Origin: JALONH01 sp046329235
GTDB taxonomy: Bacteria; Bacteroidota; Bacteroidia; Cytophagales; Cytophagaceae
Length of the DNA stretch: 64,000 nt
Assembly (NCBI GenBank): GCA_046329235.1
Contig: JAXLVA010000001.1
Location: forward strand, 744,001-808,000
Direction of reading: 5' to 3'
The notes beneath the pieces are model-generated. The model ran no database searches. It saw only the letters and a program-made list of their open reading frames with translations, and was not told the DNA's origin. The position numbers were made by a program, and so were the translations under genes. Below, piece after piece: positions 51,897 through 60,635 of the stretch (its first letter is position 1; the number at the start of each line of letters is the position of its first letter).

Positions 51897-51963
51897 AGCT
51901 GTTTAAAATTATATTGATCTATAATCAAGCAATACAATTTACAAAGAAAAGGTAAATAAGTAA

Positions 51964-52011
51964 AAAGGTAAGATAGGTATACTAGGTAAGTCAGGTATAC
52001 CTGACTTACCT
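51964..52011. repeat. GGTATAC palindromic repeat, copy E
   Basis: It contains a perfect 28-bp palindrome at 51984-52011 (half-site AGGTAAGTCAGGTA, centre GTATAC), preceded by another unit AAGGTAAGATAGGTATAC. It lies upstream of the second HigA-like gene and about 170 bp before hsdM. The remaining gap to hsdM (52012-52181) is AT-rich without a clear promoter match. Confidence 0.95.
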
Positions 52012-52181
52012 TTAGCATTATTCCTTTGCACCCTACGAGAATGTATTTAGGAATATATTATGTTTTATACAATCCATTTTGGAATACTTTGCTATATTAT
52101 TGATTCATTTTTTTGTAAATTGTATCTAAAGTTTATTTTAATTAATTGATTGTTAATAGTTTGGTTTTATTTTGTTGATTA

Positions 52182-53735
52182 ATGGCTAAGAAAGAGAAAG
52201 AAAAATCCATTGAAGTTACACTTTGGGAGGCAGCGAATAAGTTACGAGGTAGTGTAGAGCCGGCAGAATATAAACATGTGGTCTTAGGGTTAATTTTCTT
52301 AAAGTTTGCCAGCGACAAGTTTGAACAACAACGAGCTAAGCTTATAGCAGATGGTAAAGAAAAGTATATTGAAAAGCCTGAATTTTATAATAAAGACAAT
52401 GTATTCTTTTTAGAAGAATCCAGCCGGTGGTCTTACCTTATTAAAAAATCGAAGCAGAATGATATTGCCCTTATTATAGATACGGCACTTCATACGATAG
52501 AGAAAAACAATAAAGCATTAAAAGGAGCATTACCGGATAATTACTTTTCACGTTTGGGATTGGATGTTACCAAACTATCTTCTTTGTTAGATACCATCAA
52601 CGATATAGATACTACCAAAGATCCTAAGAATGATTTGGTAGGGCGAGTATATGAATATTTTTTAAGCAAGTTTGCCTTAGCCGAAGGAAAAGGGAAAGGA
52701 GAATTTTATACGCCGAAAAGTATAGTAAACCTGATAGCCGAAATGATTGAACCTTACAAGGGCATTATCTATGACCCGGCATGTGGCTCCGGAGGTATGT
52801 TTGTACAGAGTATTAAATTCATAGAAGCGCACCACGGTAACAAAAAAGAAATATCTATCTACGGACAAGAATACACTAATACTACCTACAAACTGGCTAA
52901 GATGAACCTCGCCATACGTGGGATTAGTGGGAATTTGGGTGAAAAAGCAGCGGATACCTTTTTAGATGATCAACACAAAGACTTGAAAGCTGACTTTATT
53001 ATGGCGAATCCTCCTTTTAACCAAAAAGATTGGAGAGGGGAAAATGAATTGTTAGACGACCCACGCTGGCGTGGTTACGATGTGCCGCCCAAAAGCAACG
53101 CCAACTATGGATGGATATTGAATATGGTCAGTAAACTTTCCGAAAATGGTGTAGCGGGTTTCATCTTAGCGAATGGAGCTTTGAGCGGTGGAGGAGAAGA
53201 GTATAAAATACGTAGAAAGCTCATTGAAAATAATTTGGTGGAAGCTATTTTGATTTTACCTCAAGATATGTTTTATACCACCAATATTAGTGTTACACTT
53301 TGGATTATTAACAAAAACAAAAAAGCACAGACCAAAAAAGTAGGGGAAGATACGCGTAAGTTCCGTGAGCGTGAGAAAGAAATTCTGTTTATGGATTTAC
53401 GCCAGTTAGGCGAACCTTTTGAAAAGAAATATATCCAGTTTGGTGAAAATGATGTAAAAAGGGTAGTAAGCACATACCACCAATGGCAATGCAAGGAAAT
53501 TGAAAACATCCCTGAGTTTTTCTATTCTGCTACTTTAGATGAAATAGTTAAAAAAGATTTTTCTTTAGTGCCGAGCAAATACATTGAATTTGTAAATCGG
53601 GATGAGAATATTGACTTTGAAGAGAAAATGAAAACTTTGCAAAGCGAGTTTGCTGAACTGTTGAAAGAAGAGGCCCAAAGTAAAAAAGAATTACTAAACG
53701 TTTTTAAAGACTTGGGTTATGAAATCAAATTATAG
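52182..53735 (+). CDS. hsdM: type I restriction-modification system methyltransferase subunit
   Basis: A 517-residue N6-adenine methyltransferase. An N-terminal HsdM-N helical domain (about 10-150) is followed by the SAM-binding motif DPACGSGG (from D198) and the catalytic NPPF (from N276). With HsdS it methylates the recognition sequence and protects host DNA. hsdS overlaps its end by 17 bp. It is the first gene of a long defence operon; the promoter should lie in 52012-52181. Confidence 0.96.
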   Translation: MAKKEKEKSIEVTLWEAANKLRGSVEPAEYKHVVLGLIFLKFASDKFEQQRAKLIADGKEKYIEKPEFYNKDNVFFLEESSRWSYLIKKSKQNDIALIIDTALHTIEKNNKALKGALPDNYFSRLGLDVTKLSSLLDTINDIDTTKDPKNDLVGRVYEYFLSKFALAEGKGKGEFYTPKSIVNLIAEMIEPYKGIIYDPACGSGGMFVQSIKFIEAHHGNKKEISIYGQEYTNTTYKLAKMNLAIRGISGNLGEKAADTFLDDQHKDLKADFIMANPPFNQKDWRGENELLDDPRWRGYDVPPKSNANYGWILNMVSKLSENGVAGFILANGALSGGGEEYKIRRKLIENNLVEAILILPQDMFYTTNISVTLWIINKNKKAQTKKVGEDTRKFREREKEILFMDLRQLGEPFEKKYIQFGENDVKRVVSTYHQWQCKEIENIPEFFYSATLDEIVKKDFSLVPSKYIEFVNRDENIDFEEKMKTLQSEFAELLKEEAQSKKELLNVFKDLGYEIKL

Positions 53736-54882
53736 ACCCATAGGACAATATATCAAGCTGGTAGATGAAAGAAATATTGGTCTAAAAGTTCAACAACTTT
53801 TAGGTTTAAGTATTTCGAAACGATTTATACCATCTGTTGCCAATATAATTGGAACGGATATGGAAAACTATAAAATCATTCGAAAAAATCAATTTGCTTG
53901 TAGTACCATGCAAGTAAGGCGTGATAAAAAAATGCCTGTTGCTTTGTTGAAAGATTTAGACGAAGCTATTATTTCTCAAGCATACCCAATATTTGAAGTT
54001 GAAGATGAAAAAGAACTTTTGCCCGAATACTTGATGATGTGGTTTGAACGAGCAGAGTTTGACCGTGAAGCTTGTTTTCATGCAGTTGGAGGGGTAAGGG
54101 GAAGTTTGGAATGGGAAGATTTTGAAAGTATGCAACTCCCTATTCCCCACATTGACAAACAACGAGAAATTGTAAAAGAATACAACACCATACAAAACCG
54201 CATAGCCCTTAACCAACAACTGATACAAAAACTAGAAGAAACTGCAAAGGCTATTTATAGGGAGTGGTTTGTGGAGGGGATTGATTTGGAGAATTTGCCG
54301 GAGGGGTGGAGAGTTGGTGATTTAAGTATGATTTCTAAGAAAATTTATAGTGGTGGTACCCCATCAACTGAAATTGATGAGTATTGGAATGGTGAATATT
54401 ACTGGTTTTCTTCTGGGGAGACTGGCAATAAATATATTCTTAATTCAGAAAGAACAATCACAAAAAATGGAATAAATAACTCTACAACAAAAAAAGCACA
54501 AAGATTAAGTACAGTAATTGCAACTGCTGGTCAGGGTAAAACTAGAGGTCAATCTGCGATAATTTTTAATGATGTATACATTAACCAGTCTGTGATTTCT
54601 GTAGAACCATTAAGCAAAGAATATTCATATTTCATTTTCCTAAATATTAACTCAAGGTACGAGGAATTGAGAAATGGTTCAGATTCTCAAAGTATTAGGG
54701 GGAGTATCAACTCAAATGATATTAAAAGGCTGTCGACAATAATCCCACTGAATGAAATTTTATTGAAATTTCACAGTCATGTTTCTCCATTTTTTGAAAT
54801 AATTGAGAATAAAATGAAACAAAACCAAAAGTTAACTGAACTAAAAGAGTTGTTGCTTTCGAGGTTGGTTAAAGTAGAGTAA
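53719..54882 (+). CDS. hsdS: type I restriction-modification system specificity subunit
   Basis: A 387-residue protein with two target-recognition domains (about 5-150 and 195-345), each followed by a conserved helical spacer (IALNQQLIQKLEETAKAIYREWF and NKMKQNQKLTELKELLLSRL). It sets the bipartite DNA sequence for the HsdM/HsdR complex. The second recognition domain is noticeably more AT-rich than the first, which fits domain shuffling. It overlaps hsdM by 17 bp, and the DUF262 gene starts 12 nt later. The recognition sequence cannot be predicted. Confidence 0.94.
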   Translation: MKSNYRPIGQYIKLVDERNIGLKVQQLLGLSISKRFIPSVANIIGTDMENYKIIRKNQFACSTMQVRRDKKMPVALLKDLDEAIISQAYPIFEVEDEKELLPEYLMMWFERAEFDREACFHAVGGVRGSLEWEDFESMQLPIPHIDKQREIVKEYNTIQNRIALNQQLIQKLEETAKAIYREWFVEGIDLENLPEGWRVGDLSMISKKIYSGGTPSTEIDEYWNGEYYWFSSGETGNKYILNSERTITKNGINNSTTKKAQRLSTVIATAGQGKTRGQSAIIFNDVYINQSVISVEPLSKEYSYFIFLNINSRYEELRNGSDSQSIRGSINSNDIKRLSTIIPLNEILLKFHSHVSPFFEIIENKMKQNQKLTELKELLLSRLVKVE

Positions 54883-54894
54883 ATACTAAAATGT

Positions 54895-56685
54895 ATGGCA
54901 AAATATTCAGTACATCAACAACCAGTTGAAACCTTACTTAGTTGGATCAAAGCAGGTGAAATTGCAATACCTGAAATTCAACGACCTTTTGTATGGAAAG
55001 CATCTAAAGTTAGGGATTTAATAGATTCACTTTATCATGGATATCCTGTAGGTTATATCATAACTTGGCGTAATCCTGATGTTAAGCTCAAAAACGGAGA
55101 ATTGTCAGCAGGAAAAAAAGTATTGATTGATGGGCAACAACGTATTACTGCACTTACAGCAGCTATCGTTGGTCAAAGAGTATTAGATAAAAATTACAAA
55201 GAAATTAATATTCGAATTGCTTTTAATCCTATTACTGAAAAGTTTGATGTTTTAAATAAAGCAATTGAAAATAGTTCAGATTGGATAGACAATATTAATC
55301 CAATTATTAATGAAGAAATAACTATTAGTAAGGCTAGAAAAGATTACATGGATTCTAATCCTGATGCAGATGAAGAACTAATTGAACGCAGAATTGAAGA
55401 GCTTAAAAAAATTAAAAATAAACAAGTTGGCATTATTGAACTTGACCATTCACTAGACATAGATATTGTAACTGAAATTTTTATAAGAATCAATCAAAAA
55501 GGGGTTGTTTTAAGTAATGCTGATTTTGTAATGTCTAAAATTGCTGCAGATGAAAAACATCGTGGTAATAAAATGCGCAAACTGGTAGACTATTTTTGTC
55601 GCTTAGTAGTTGATAAAGATTTTAATAAACATATAGTAGACAATGACAAAGATTTTTCTACTCATGAATATTATAAAGCAATAAGATGGATGGCTGAAGG
55701 GAACGACGATTTATTTATTCCTGATTATATCGATTTTTTAAGAGTAGCATATACATTTAAATTCAACAGGGGTAAATTCAGTGATTTAGTTGCACTTCTT
55801 TCAGGAAGAAATTTTGAATTAAGAACCTATGAAGATGTAATTGCTGAAAAAAGTTACCTCATTTTAGAAGAAGGGTTACTTGAGTTTGTAAATCAAACAA
55901 ATTATCAACGATTTATAATGTTGGTCAAATCTACAGGTCTTATTAGCGATAAGTTAATTTCATCAAAAAACAGCCTAAACTTTTCATACGCTTTGTACTT
56001 AAAACTAAGAAAAGAGGGTATGCAGGAAACAGAAACACATAGGTATGTAAAAAAATGGCTTGTAATGTCTTTATTAATCGGTAGATATTCCGGATCTGCT
56101 GAATCTATGATAGATGAAGACATAAAACAGATTCAAGAAAGAGGAATAGAAAAGTATTTAGAACACATGGAGCAAGCACATTTAGGATTAGGTTTCTGGG
56201 AATATACTTTAACTAGTGACCTTGAAACTTCAAGTATCAATAATAACGCATTTAATATTTATTTAGCAGCACAATGCCTAAATAATACAACAGCATTTTT
56301 ATCAAAGAGTATGAAAATTAGTTCTCTAATTGAGCAGCGTGGAGATATACATCATATTTTCCCAAAAAAATATTTAGTTAAAAATAATTTTGAACCAAAA
56401 GCGTATAACCAAGTAGCGAATTTTGTTTATACAGAACAAGCAATAAATATTAAAGTAGGAGCAATGTCACCAGTTGTTTACATGACAAAAATTAGAGAAG
56501 AGATATTAAATGGAAAAGTTAATTATAGTACAATTGATTCTGAACACCAATTATTTGAAAATTTACAAAATAATGATATTCCATTATCTCTAGAAAAAAG
56601 TGAATTTGATAATTATGAAAGTTTTTTAATCGAAAGAAGAAAACTGATGGCTAAAAAAATTAAAAATTATTATAACCAACTATAA
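54895..56685 (+). CDS. GmrSD-like DUF262/DUF1524 (HNH) defence nuclease
   Basis: A 596-residue fused protein. The N-terminal DUF262 domain has the ParB/sulfiredoxin-like NTPase motif DGQQRITAL (D79) and IPEIQRPFVWK; the C-terminal DUF1524 domain has the HNH-type DIHHIFPKKYL (H486-H487). GmrSD-type enzymes use nucleotide hydrolysis to restrict modified phage DNA, and other DUF262 proteins act in BREX- and restriction-linked defence. It is inserted between hsdS and the rest of the operon, 12 nt after hsdS. The exact substrate is unknown. Confidence 0.88.
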   Translation: MAKYSVHQQPVETLLSWIKAGEIAIPEIQRPFVWKASKVRDLIDSLYHGYPVGYIITWRNPDVKLKNGELSAGKKVLIDGQQRITALTAAIVGQRVLDKNYKEINIRIAFNPITEKFDVLNKAIENSSDWIDNINPIINEEITISKARKDYMDSNPDADEELIERRIEELKKIKNKQVGIIELDHSLDIDIVTEIFIRINQKGVVLSNADFVMSKIAADEKHRGNKMRKLVDYFCRLVVDKDFNKHIVDNDKDFSTHEYYKAIRWMAEGNDDLFIPDYIDFLRVAYTFKFNRGKFSDLVALLSGRNFELRTYEDVIAEKSYLILEEGLLEFVNQTNYQRFIMLVKSTGLISDKLISSKNSLNFSYALYLKLRKEGMQETETHRYVKKWLVMSLLIGRYSGSAESMIDEDIKQIQERGIEKYLEHMEQAHLGLGFWEYTLTSDLETSSINNNAFNIYLAAQCLNNTTAFLSKSMKISSLIEQRGDIHHIFPKKYLVKNNFEPKAYNQVANFVYTEQAINIKVGAMSPVVYMTKIREEILNGKVNYSTIDSEHQLFENLQNNDIPLSLEKSEFDNYESFLIERRKLMAKKIKNYYNQL

Positions 56686-56773
56686 ACGTTTTTTTGAGGT
56701 TTAAACAATTTATTTTTTTATGAGAAAGAAGAAAAAAGATTAAAATGAAATTAACTGGTGGAAGATAATATTA

Positions 56774-57352
56774 TTGGTTTTGGTTGTTTTTTTAATAATA
56801 ATCACGTTAGGATATTTTATTAAAATCTCTTCAAAGAAACAACAACCGGAAATAGTTATTGATAAGAAAAATATTGATGAAAAGGAGAAACTGGAAATCA
56901 TTGATCAAAAAATTAAGTATAGCAATGAACAATTGAATACATTAGAAGCTCAAATTCAATTTCTTTCAGAACAAAACAATCAAAAAAAATCAATAACAGA
57001 AAAACAATTGTTTTTATACACTCGATATTTAATCGGTGTATGTTTCTTTGGAGTTAATGTTATATATATGAAGTATTTAAATTGGGATGTTACTTTAGAT
57101 AAAGTCGTAGATCTTAATACGGCTATACTTTTGGCTTACTCTTTTATTGCTTTTGTTACCTATGGTTCCTTAACAAGATTAGAGTCTAGTTTGAAAATTA
57201 AAACGAGACAAGTGATTAGTATACATTTTGATAAATGGTATAGTAATCTATATGAATTACTGGATAAGAGAGTTTTGATAAAGAAAGAAATACAAACTTT
57301 AGTAGATATAAGGTTTAAACTTGAAGTTTTAAATAAAGTAGAAAGTAATTAA
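56774..57352 (+). CDS. membrane protein with coiled coil, defence-operon component
   Basis: About 192 residues from the TTG at 56774: a membrane helix (about 1-17), a charged coiled coil (about 20-75, with LEAQIQFLSEQNNQKK), two more helices (about 80-125) and a C-terminal helical tail. The frame is open further upstream to 56744 (NEINWWKIILLV), and before a TAA stop lies ATG AGA AAG AAG AAA AAA GAT at 56720, a typical lysine-rich start. So the native gene may begin at 56720 and carry a nonsense codon, or may start at a rare codon. The ApeA-like gene begins inside its stop (TAATG). Function unrecognised. Confidence 0.7.
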   Translation: MVLVVFLIIITLGYFIKISSKKQQPEIVIDKKNIDEKEKLEIIDQKIKYSNEQLNTLEAQIQFLSEQNNQKKSITEKQLFLYTRYLIGVCFFGVNVIYMKYLNWDVTLDKVVDLNTAILLAYSFIAFVTYGSLTRLESSLKIKTRQVISIHFDKWYSNLYELLDKRVLIKKEIQTLVDIRFKLEVLNKVESN

Positions 57353-58635
57353 TGAAGCATTCATATTTAGGATATTTTTGGCTACCGGAAAACCTTAGTA
57401 ATAAGATTACTGGAACACTCAAGATTGATGAAAATAATAAAATTGTATTAACCACACTTGAACCAGTTTCAAATAATCAAAAAGTAGATATTTTTTCTAA
57501 TTTAATCCAACTTAATGTAATACATGGAATAGTAATTACTTCTGAAACAAAGAGTACCCAACATAAGATAATTTTGTACGATATCAATCAATCTTTTTTT
57601 CAATCTGGTGTTTTAAATAAGTTTGAGTACACATCCAATTGCTGTCTTGTTGGAAATATATCCGCCTCAGAACATGTTAATCAATTTCAGTATCTTATGT
57701 TATATTCTGAATTATGGCACGATTGGATTCATATTTCAGGTATTGAACAATATGAGGATGATAATAATGAACGGTTTAATCGAAAATATGAATATCAACA
57801 ACCTCAAGAAATCATGCTGTTTTCAAATAATGAGTTTGATATTTATATATACTTTAGAGCTATTATAAAAAATAAAGTTTTTGGAGAAGTCTTATTATCA
57901 GAGAAACCATTTTTAAATGTTCGTTTTAAAGAATCTAAAGATTTTATACAATTAAAAGAATTTAAAACATGTTTTGATCGACTTTTAGCGGTACTTCGAG
58001 AAACATCTCATTCTTTTGAAAAAATTGATTTGAAATCTATTGACAAAGTTCAATATCAACTCTTTTATGATAGTAATAAATATTATAACGGTCCATTTAC
58101 AAATAATTTTACTTTTGATGTATTCTATCAGAATTCTCAAAAAATTATTAATAAATGGTTCACTAATTATAATTCTTATAAAATTTTATTAAATACTTTT
58201 TTTTTCGCTTATGGTAGTAAACAAATGGACATTCAAAATAAATTTTTGAATTATATATTTTCATTAGAGCTTTATCATAGAAAAACAATTAAAGAATCAC
58301 TGCCTTTGTCAAAGTCAAATCAATTAATGTATAATAAAACGATTGAATCAACTAATGGAGATGTTCAATCATGGTTGTTAAAAGTTTTAAATAAGGATAG
58401 AGATGTACCAATAAAATTGAGATTAGAGGACATTTTTACATTAGTAGAATCTTATGGAATTAATAAGCCTTCTTTTATAGATATTAAAAGACTAGTTGAT
58501 ACGCGACATTATTTAGTTCATCTTGATGGATCTAAAGAAAAAGTATATTCTGCTTTTGAACTTGTTCAAATAAATGATTATTTATCCTCCGTAGTATTAA
58601 GATTGTTACATCATGATTTAATCAATAAAAAATAA
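57352..58635 (+). CDS. ApeA-like HEPN anti-phage protein
   Basis: A 427-residue protein. The N-terminus (MKHSYLGYFWLPENLSNKITGTL) matches the ApeA N-terminal domain pattern GyFWlP...pGtL. The C-terminus is a HEPN-like helical domain with the catalytic RxxxxH motif R385-H-Y-L-V-H390 in IKRLVDTRHYLVHLDG. HEPN proteins of this type are RNases, and ApeA is a known abortive-infection gene. It is coupled to the upstream membrane gene (TAATG) and 1 nt before a second membrane gene, so the three appear to form one module. Confidence 0.82.
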   Translation: MKHSYLGYFWLPENLSNKITGTLKIDENNKIVLTTLEPVSNNQKVDIFSNLIQLNVIHGIVITSETKSTQHKIILYDINQSFFQSGVLNKFEYTSNCCLVGNISASEHVNQFQYLMLYSELWHDWIHISGIEQYEDDNNERFNRKYEYQQPQEIMLFSNNEFDIYIYFRAIIKNKVFGEVLLSEKPFLNVRFKESKDFIQLKEFKTCFDRLLAVLRETSHSFEKIDLKSIDKVQYQLFYDSNKYYNGPFTNNFTFDVFYQNSQKIINKWFTNYNSYKILLNTFFFAYGSKQMDIQNKFLNYIFSLELYHRKTIKESLPLSKSNQLMYNKTIESTNGDVQSWLLKVLNKDRDVPIKLRLEDIFTLVESYGINKPSFIDIKRLVDTRHYLVHLDGSKEKVYSAFELVQINDYLSSVVLRLLHHDLINKK

Positions 58636-58636
58636 T

Positions 58637-58874
58637 ATGAAAGAATTAAGAGTTTATTTTTATATACTTATTTTTGTTTTTTTGACTTGTGTAGTTACTA
58701 CTCTACTTGTAATCTTATATCCTAATTCTATTGAAGTTAAAGACTCAATAGGAAGTGTGGCAGATTGGGTAATAGCTTTATTTACATTAATTGGTTCCAT
58801 TTTAGTAGGGTTAACTTTTTACTTTCAACAAGAGCAGATTCGACAAGATCGTTTATCAAGATTTGTAGATAAAT
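58637..58874 (+). pseudogene. membrane protein gene, 5' part, interrupted by an insertion sequence
   Basis: The first 78 codons plus one AAAT target copy of a gene that continues at 60070. It encodes two membrane helices (about 6-28 and 45-65) and FYFQQEQIRQDRLSRFVD. In the present sequence the frame runs 4 nt into the IS and stops (DKL, stop at 58877-58879). The IS lies in the middle of codon 80 counting through the AAAT. Start ATG 58637, 1 nt after the ApeA-like stop. Confidence 0.9.
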
Positions 58875-58936
58875 TGTAACCCTCCCCGAAAGTAGGACAG
58901 TTTAAAATTAGACAAATTTTGTAAATTAAACTGACT

Positions 58937-59203
58937 ATGAGAAAGAGCAGATACAGTGAAACACAGATTATAAAAGCTCTAAAGGAGCATGAATCTGGTA
59001 AAAGCACGGAGGATTTATGCCGTGAATTAGGCATTAATAAGGCAACGTTGTATAACTGGCGAAAGAAGTATGGCGGAATGGAAAGCAACGAACTCAAGCG
59101 ATTAAAAGAGCTAGAAGAAGAAAATCGTAAGCTAAAAGCCATGTATGCAGATTTAGCCTTAGATCACAAGATTTTAAAAGATGTACTCACAAAAAAGTTC
59201 TAA
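58937..59203 (+). CDS. IS3-family (IS407-like) transposase OrfA
   Basis: An 88-residue protein. The N-terminal HTH (SRYSETQIIKALKEHESGKSTEDLCRELGINKATLYNWRKKYGG) and the C-terminal coiled coil (LKRLKELEEENRKLKAMYADLALDHKILKDVL) are typical of the IS407 group. It ends just after the slippery heptamer. Confidence 0.94.
   Translation: MRKSRYSETQIIKALKEHESGKSTEDLCRELGINKATLYNWRKKYGGMESNELKRLKELEEENRKLKAMYADLALDHKILKDVLTKKF
59191..59197 (+). other. programmed -1 ribosomal frameshift site (A AAA AAG)
   Basis: A_AAA_AAG in phase with orfA (ACA-AAA-AAG-TTC). A -1 slip continues as GTT-CTA-AGG-CCC into orfB. The zero frame stops 4 nt later at 59201. Confidence 0.92.
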
Positions 59204-60021
59204 GGCCCAATCAGCTTAAGGAAGGAGTCGACTACATAGTGTCTGCTCATCAATTAAGTTTGAAGAAGGCCTGTCACATTTTATCACTTCAAAGGTCTGT
59301 TTACTATTACCGTTCAGTAAAAGACGATAGAGAGGTCATAGATAAACTTACAGAGCTGTCTTCTAAGTATCCAACACGTGGTTGTGACAAGTATTATGAC
59401 ATGATTAGGCTAGAAGGTCTTAGATGGAATTACAAGCGTGTTAGAAGAGTTTACTGCTTAATGAAACTAAACATTCGAAGAAAAACCAAAAGAAGAATCC
59501 CTAAACGAGTAAAAGAATCATTAACAGTGCCTATGACTTACAATAAGAGTTGGTCAATGGATTTCATGAGCGACTCCTTAGTAACAGGTCGAAAAGTAAG
59601 AGTATTAAATGTGATAGATGATTATAATAGAGAAGCTATTTGTATAGAAGCAGCAAGCTCTATGCCTTCGCAAAGAGTTACAAGGATACTAGATGAATTA
59701 GTTGATTGGAAAGGGTCACCAACTCAGATAAGAGTAGACAATGGCCCTGAATTTATCTCCGGCACATTTAAAGACTGGTGTTTTAACAAAGGAATTGACG
59801 TGAAGTATATCCAACCGGGCAGACCTATGCAAAATGGCTTTATTGAACGTTTTAATAGAAGCTTTAGAGAAGAAGTACTAGATGCTTATTTGTTTGAAGA
59901 TATAAGACAAGTACAATCTTTATCTCAACAGTGGATGGAAGATTATAACAACAATAGACCTCATGAATCTCTAAATGGACTTACTCCTAAAAAATATATT
60001 GAAATGAATAATTGTATTTAA
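59197..60021 (+). CDS. IS3-family (IS407-like) transposase OrfB (OrfAB by frameshift)
   Basis: About 274 residues of catalytic domain: an HTH_21 region (VSAHQLSLKKACHILSLQRSVYYYR) then the rve core. The DDE residues are D in SMDFMSDSL, D in IRVDNGPEF and E in QNGFIERFNRSFREEVLD. The C-terminal YNNNRPHESLNGLTPKKY is intact. It has no ATG near the junction and should be made as an OrfAB fusion; a GTG at 59239 is an alternative start. Confidence 0.94.
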   Translation, partial: VLRPNQLKEGVDYIVSAHQLSLKKACHILSLQRSVYYYRSVKDDREVIDKLTELSSKYPTRGCDKYYDMIRLEGLRWNYKRVRRVYCLMKLNIRRKTKRRIPKRVKESLTVPMTYNKSWSMDFMSDSLVTGRKVRVLNVIDDYNREAICIEAASSMPSQRVTRILDELVDWKGSPTQIRVDNGPEFISGTFKDWCFNKGIDVKYIQPGRPMQNGFIERFNRSFREEVLDAYLFEDIRQVQSLSQQWMEDYNNNRPHESLNGLTPKKYIEMNNCI

Positions 60022-60069
60022 ACTAGAACTATTCTATTATTACCTTGTCCTAATTTCGGGAGGGTTACA

Positions 60070-60558
60070 AAATCAAATCAATATTTAAATGAAATTGAAT
60101 TTGAGCTTCAACAAATGGAGTTCAAATTATTTTTTAATGGTAATAGAGAAAATAATATGGTATTCAAAGGTATTCAAGTTATTAATGGTTTGATTATGGT
60201 CCACAGGTATAATTCAGGACAAATTACTCATACACTTAATTCATGGAATGTAGTTTTTCAAAGCTTAGATTATGATTTGAATAATGAATTTAATGATTGG
60301 TATTTAACAACAATGTCTAAATTTAGTCAAGTTGTGCTTGAAATAAACAAAATGGATTCTAACTCTCCAGAGTTTAGATTATTAAGTTTTAAAGTAAATA
60401 AAATTACGGCACCTATTTCAAAGTTAGATTTTTTCTTAAGGAATAATCAAGTAGAACCTCGACTAAAACAAGCTTGGACCATTACTGTTTTAACCATTTC
60501 TTTTGTAGAACAAATGAATCAAAAGAGACGTGCCGAGGGACCTTTATTTACACTTTAG
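60070..60558 (+). pseudogene. membrane protein gene, 3' part, after the insertion sequence
   Basis: Codons 79-240 of the interrupted gene, in the same frame once the IS and one AAAT copy are removed: KSNQYLNEIEFELQQMEFKLFF and onwards to the stop at 60558. This part is a soluble, largely helical domain with no recognised catalytic motif. An ATG at 60115 could start a 147-residue fragment without the membrane anchor. The two-helix-plus-helical-domain layout is reminiscent of putative phage-abortive-infection membrane proteins, but that is a weak guess. Confidence 0.88.
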
Positions 60559-60591
60559 CTCTTTCTTTTAATGAAAAATTGATATTATACC

Positions 60592-60620
60592 ATGGTTAGC
60601 TTTGTGACAAAGCTAACCAT
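60592..60620. terminator. perfect 13-bp hairpin after the interrupted gene
   Basis: ATGGTTAGCTTTG (60592-60604), loop TGA, CAAAGCTAACCAT (60608-60620). It lies 34 nt after the interrupted gene's stop. No T-run follows, so it is a weak terminator or an RNA-processing signal. Confidence 0.55.
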
Positions 60621-60635
60621 CCTTGAATAAATTTC

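Larger units (their letters stand above)
58875..60069 (+). mobile_element. complete IS3-family (IS407-like) insertion sequence, 1195 bp
   Basis: Ends TGTAACCCTCCCCGAAAGTA (left, from 58875) and, on the other strand from 60069, TGTAACCCTCCCGAAATTAG. They agree apart from a one-base length difference and a few changes. A 4-bp target duplication AAAT flanks it (58871-58874 and 60070-60073); 4 bp is typical of the IS407 group. Both transposase frames are intact and linked by an A_AAA_AAG frameshift site. It interrupts the membrane protein gene at 58637. Confidence 0.94.

Noticed and set aside
48769..52011. Integron attC cassette array
   Set aside because: Palindromes lie between small genes, and copy A has a GTTAGGT that fits the attC core. 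The other copies lack GTTRRRY and no integron-type integrase is present; the tyrosine integrase at 39739 is of the tRNA-targeting element type.
53719..54882. Truncated or split hsdS
   Set aside because: Both recognition domains and both helical spacers are present at normal spacing and the length is typical, so it appears complete.
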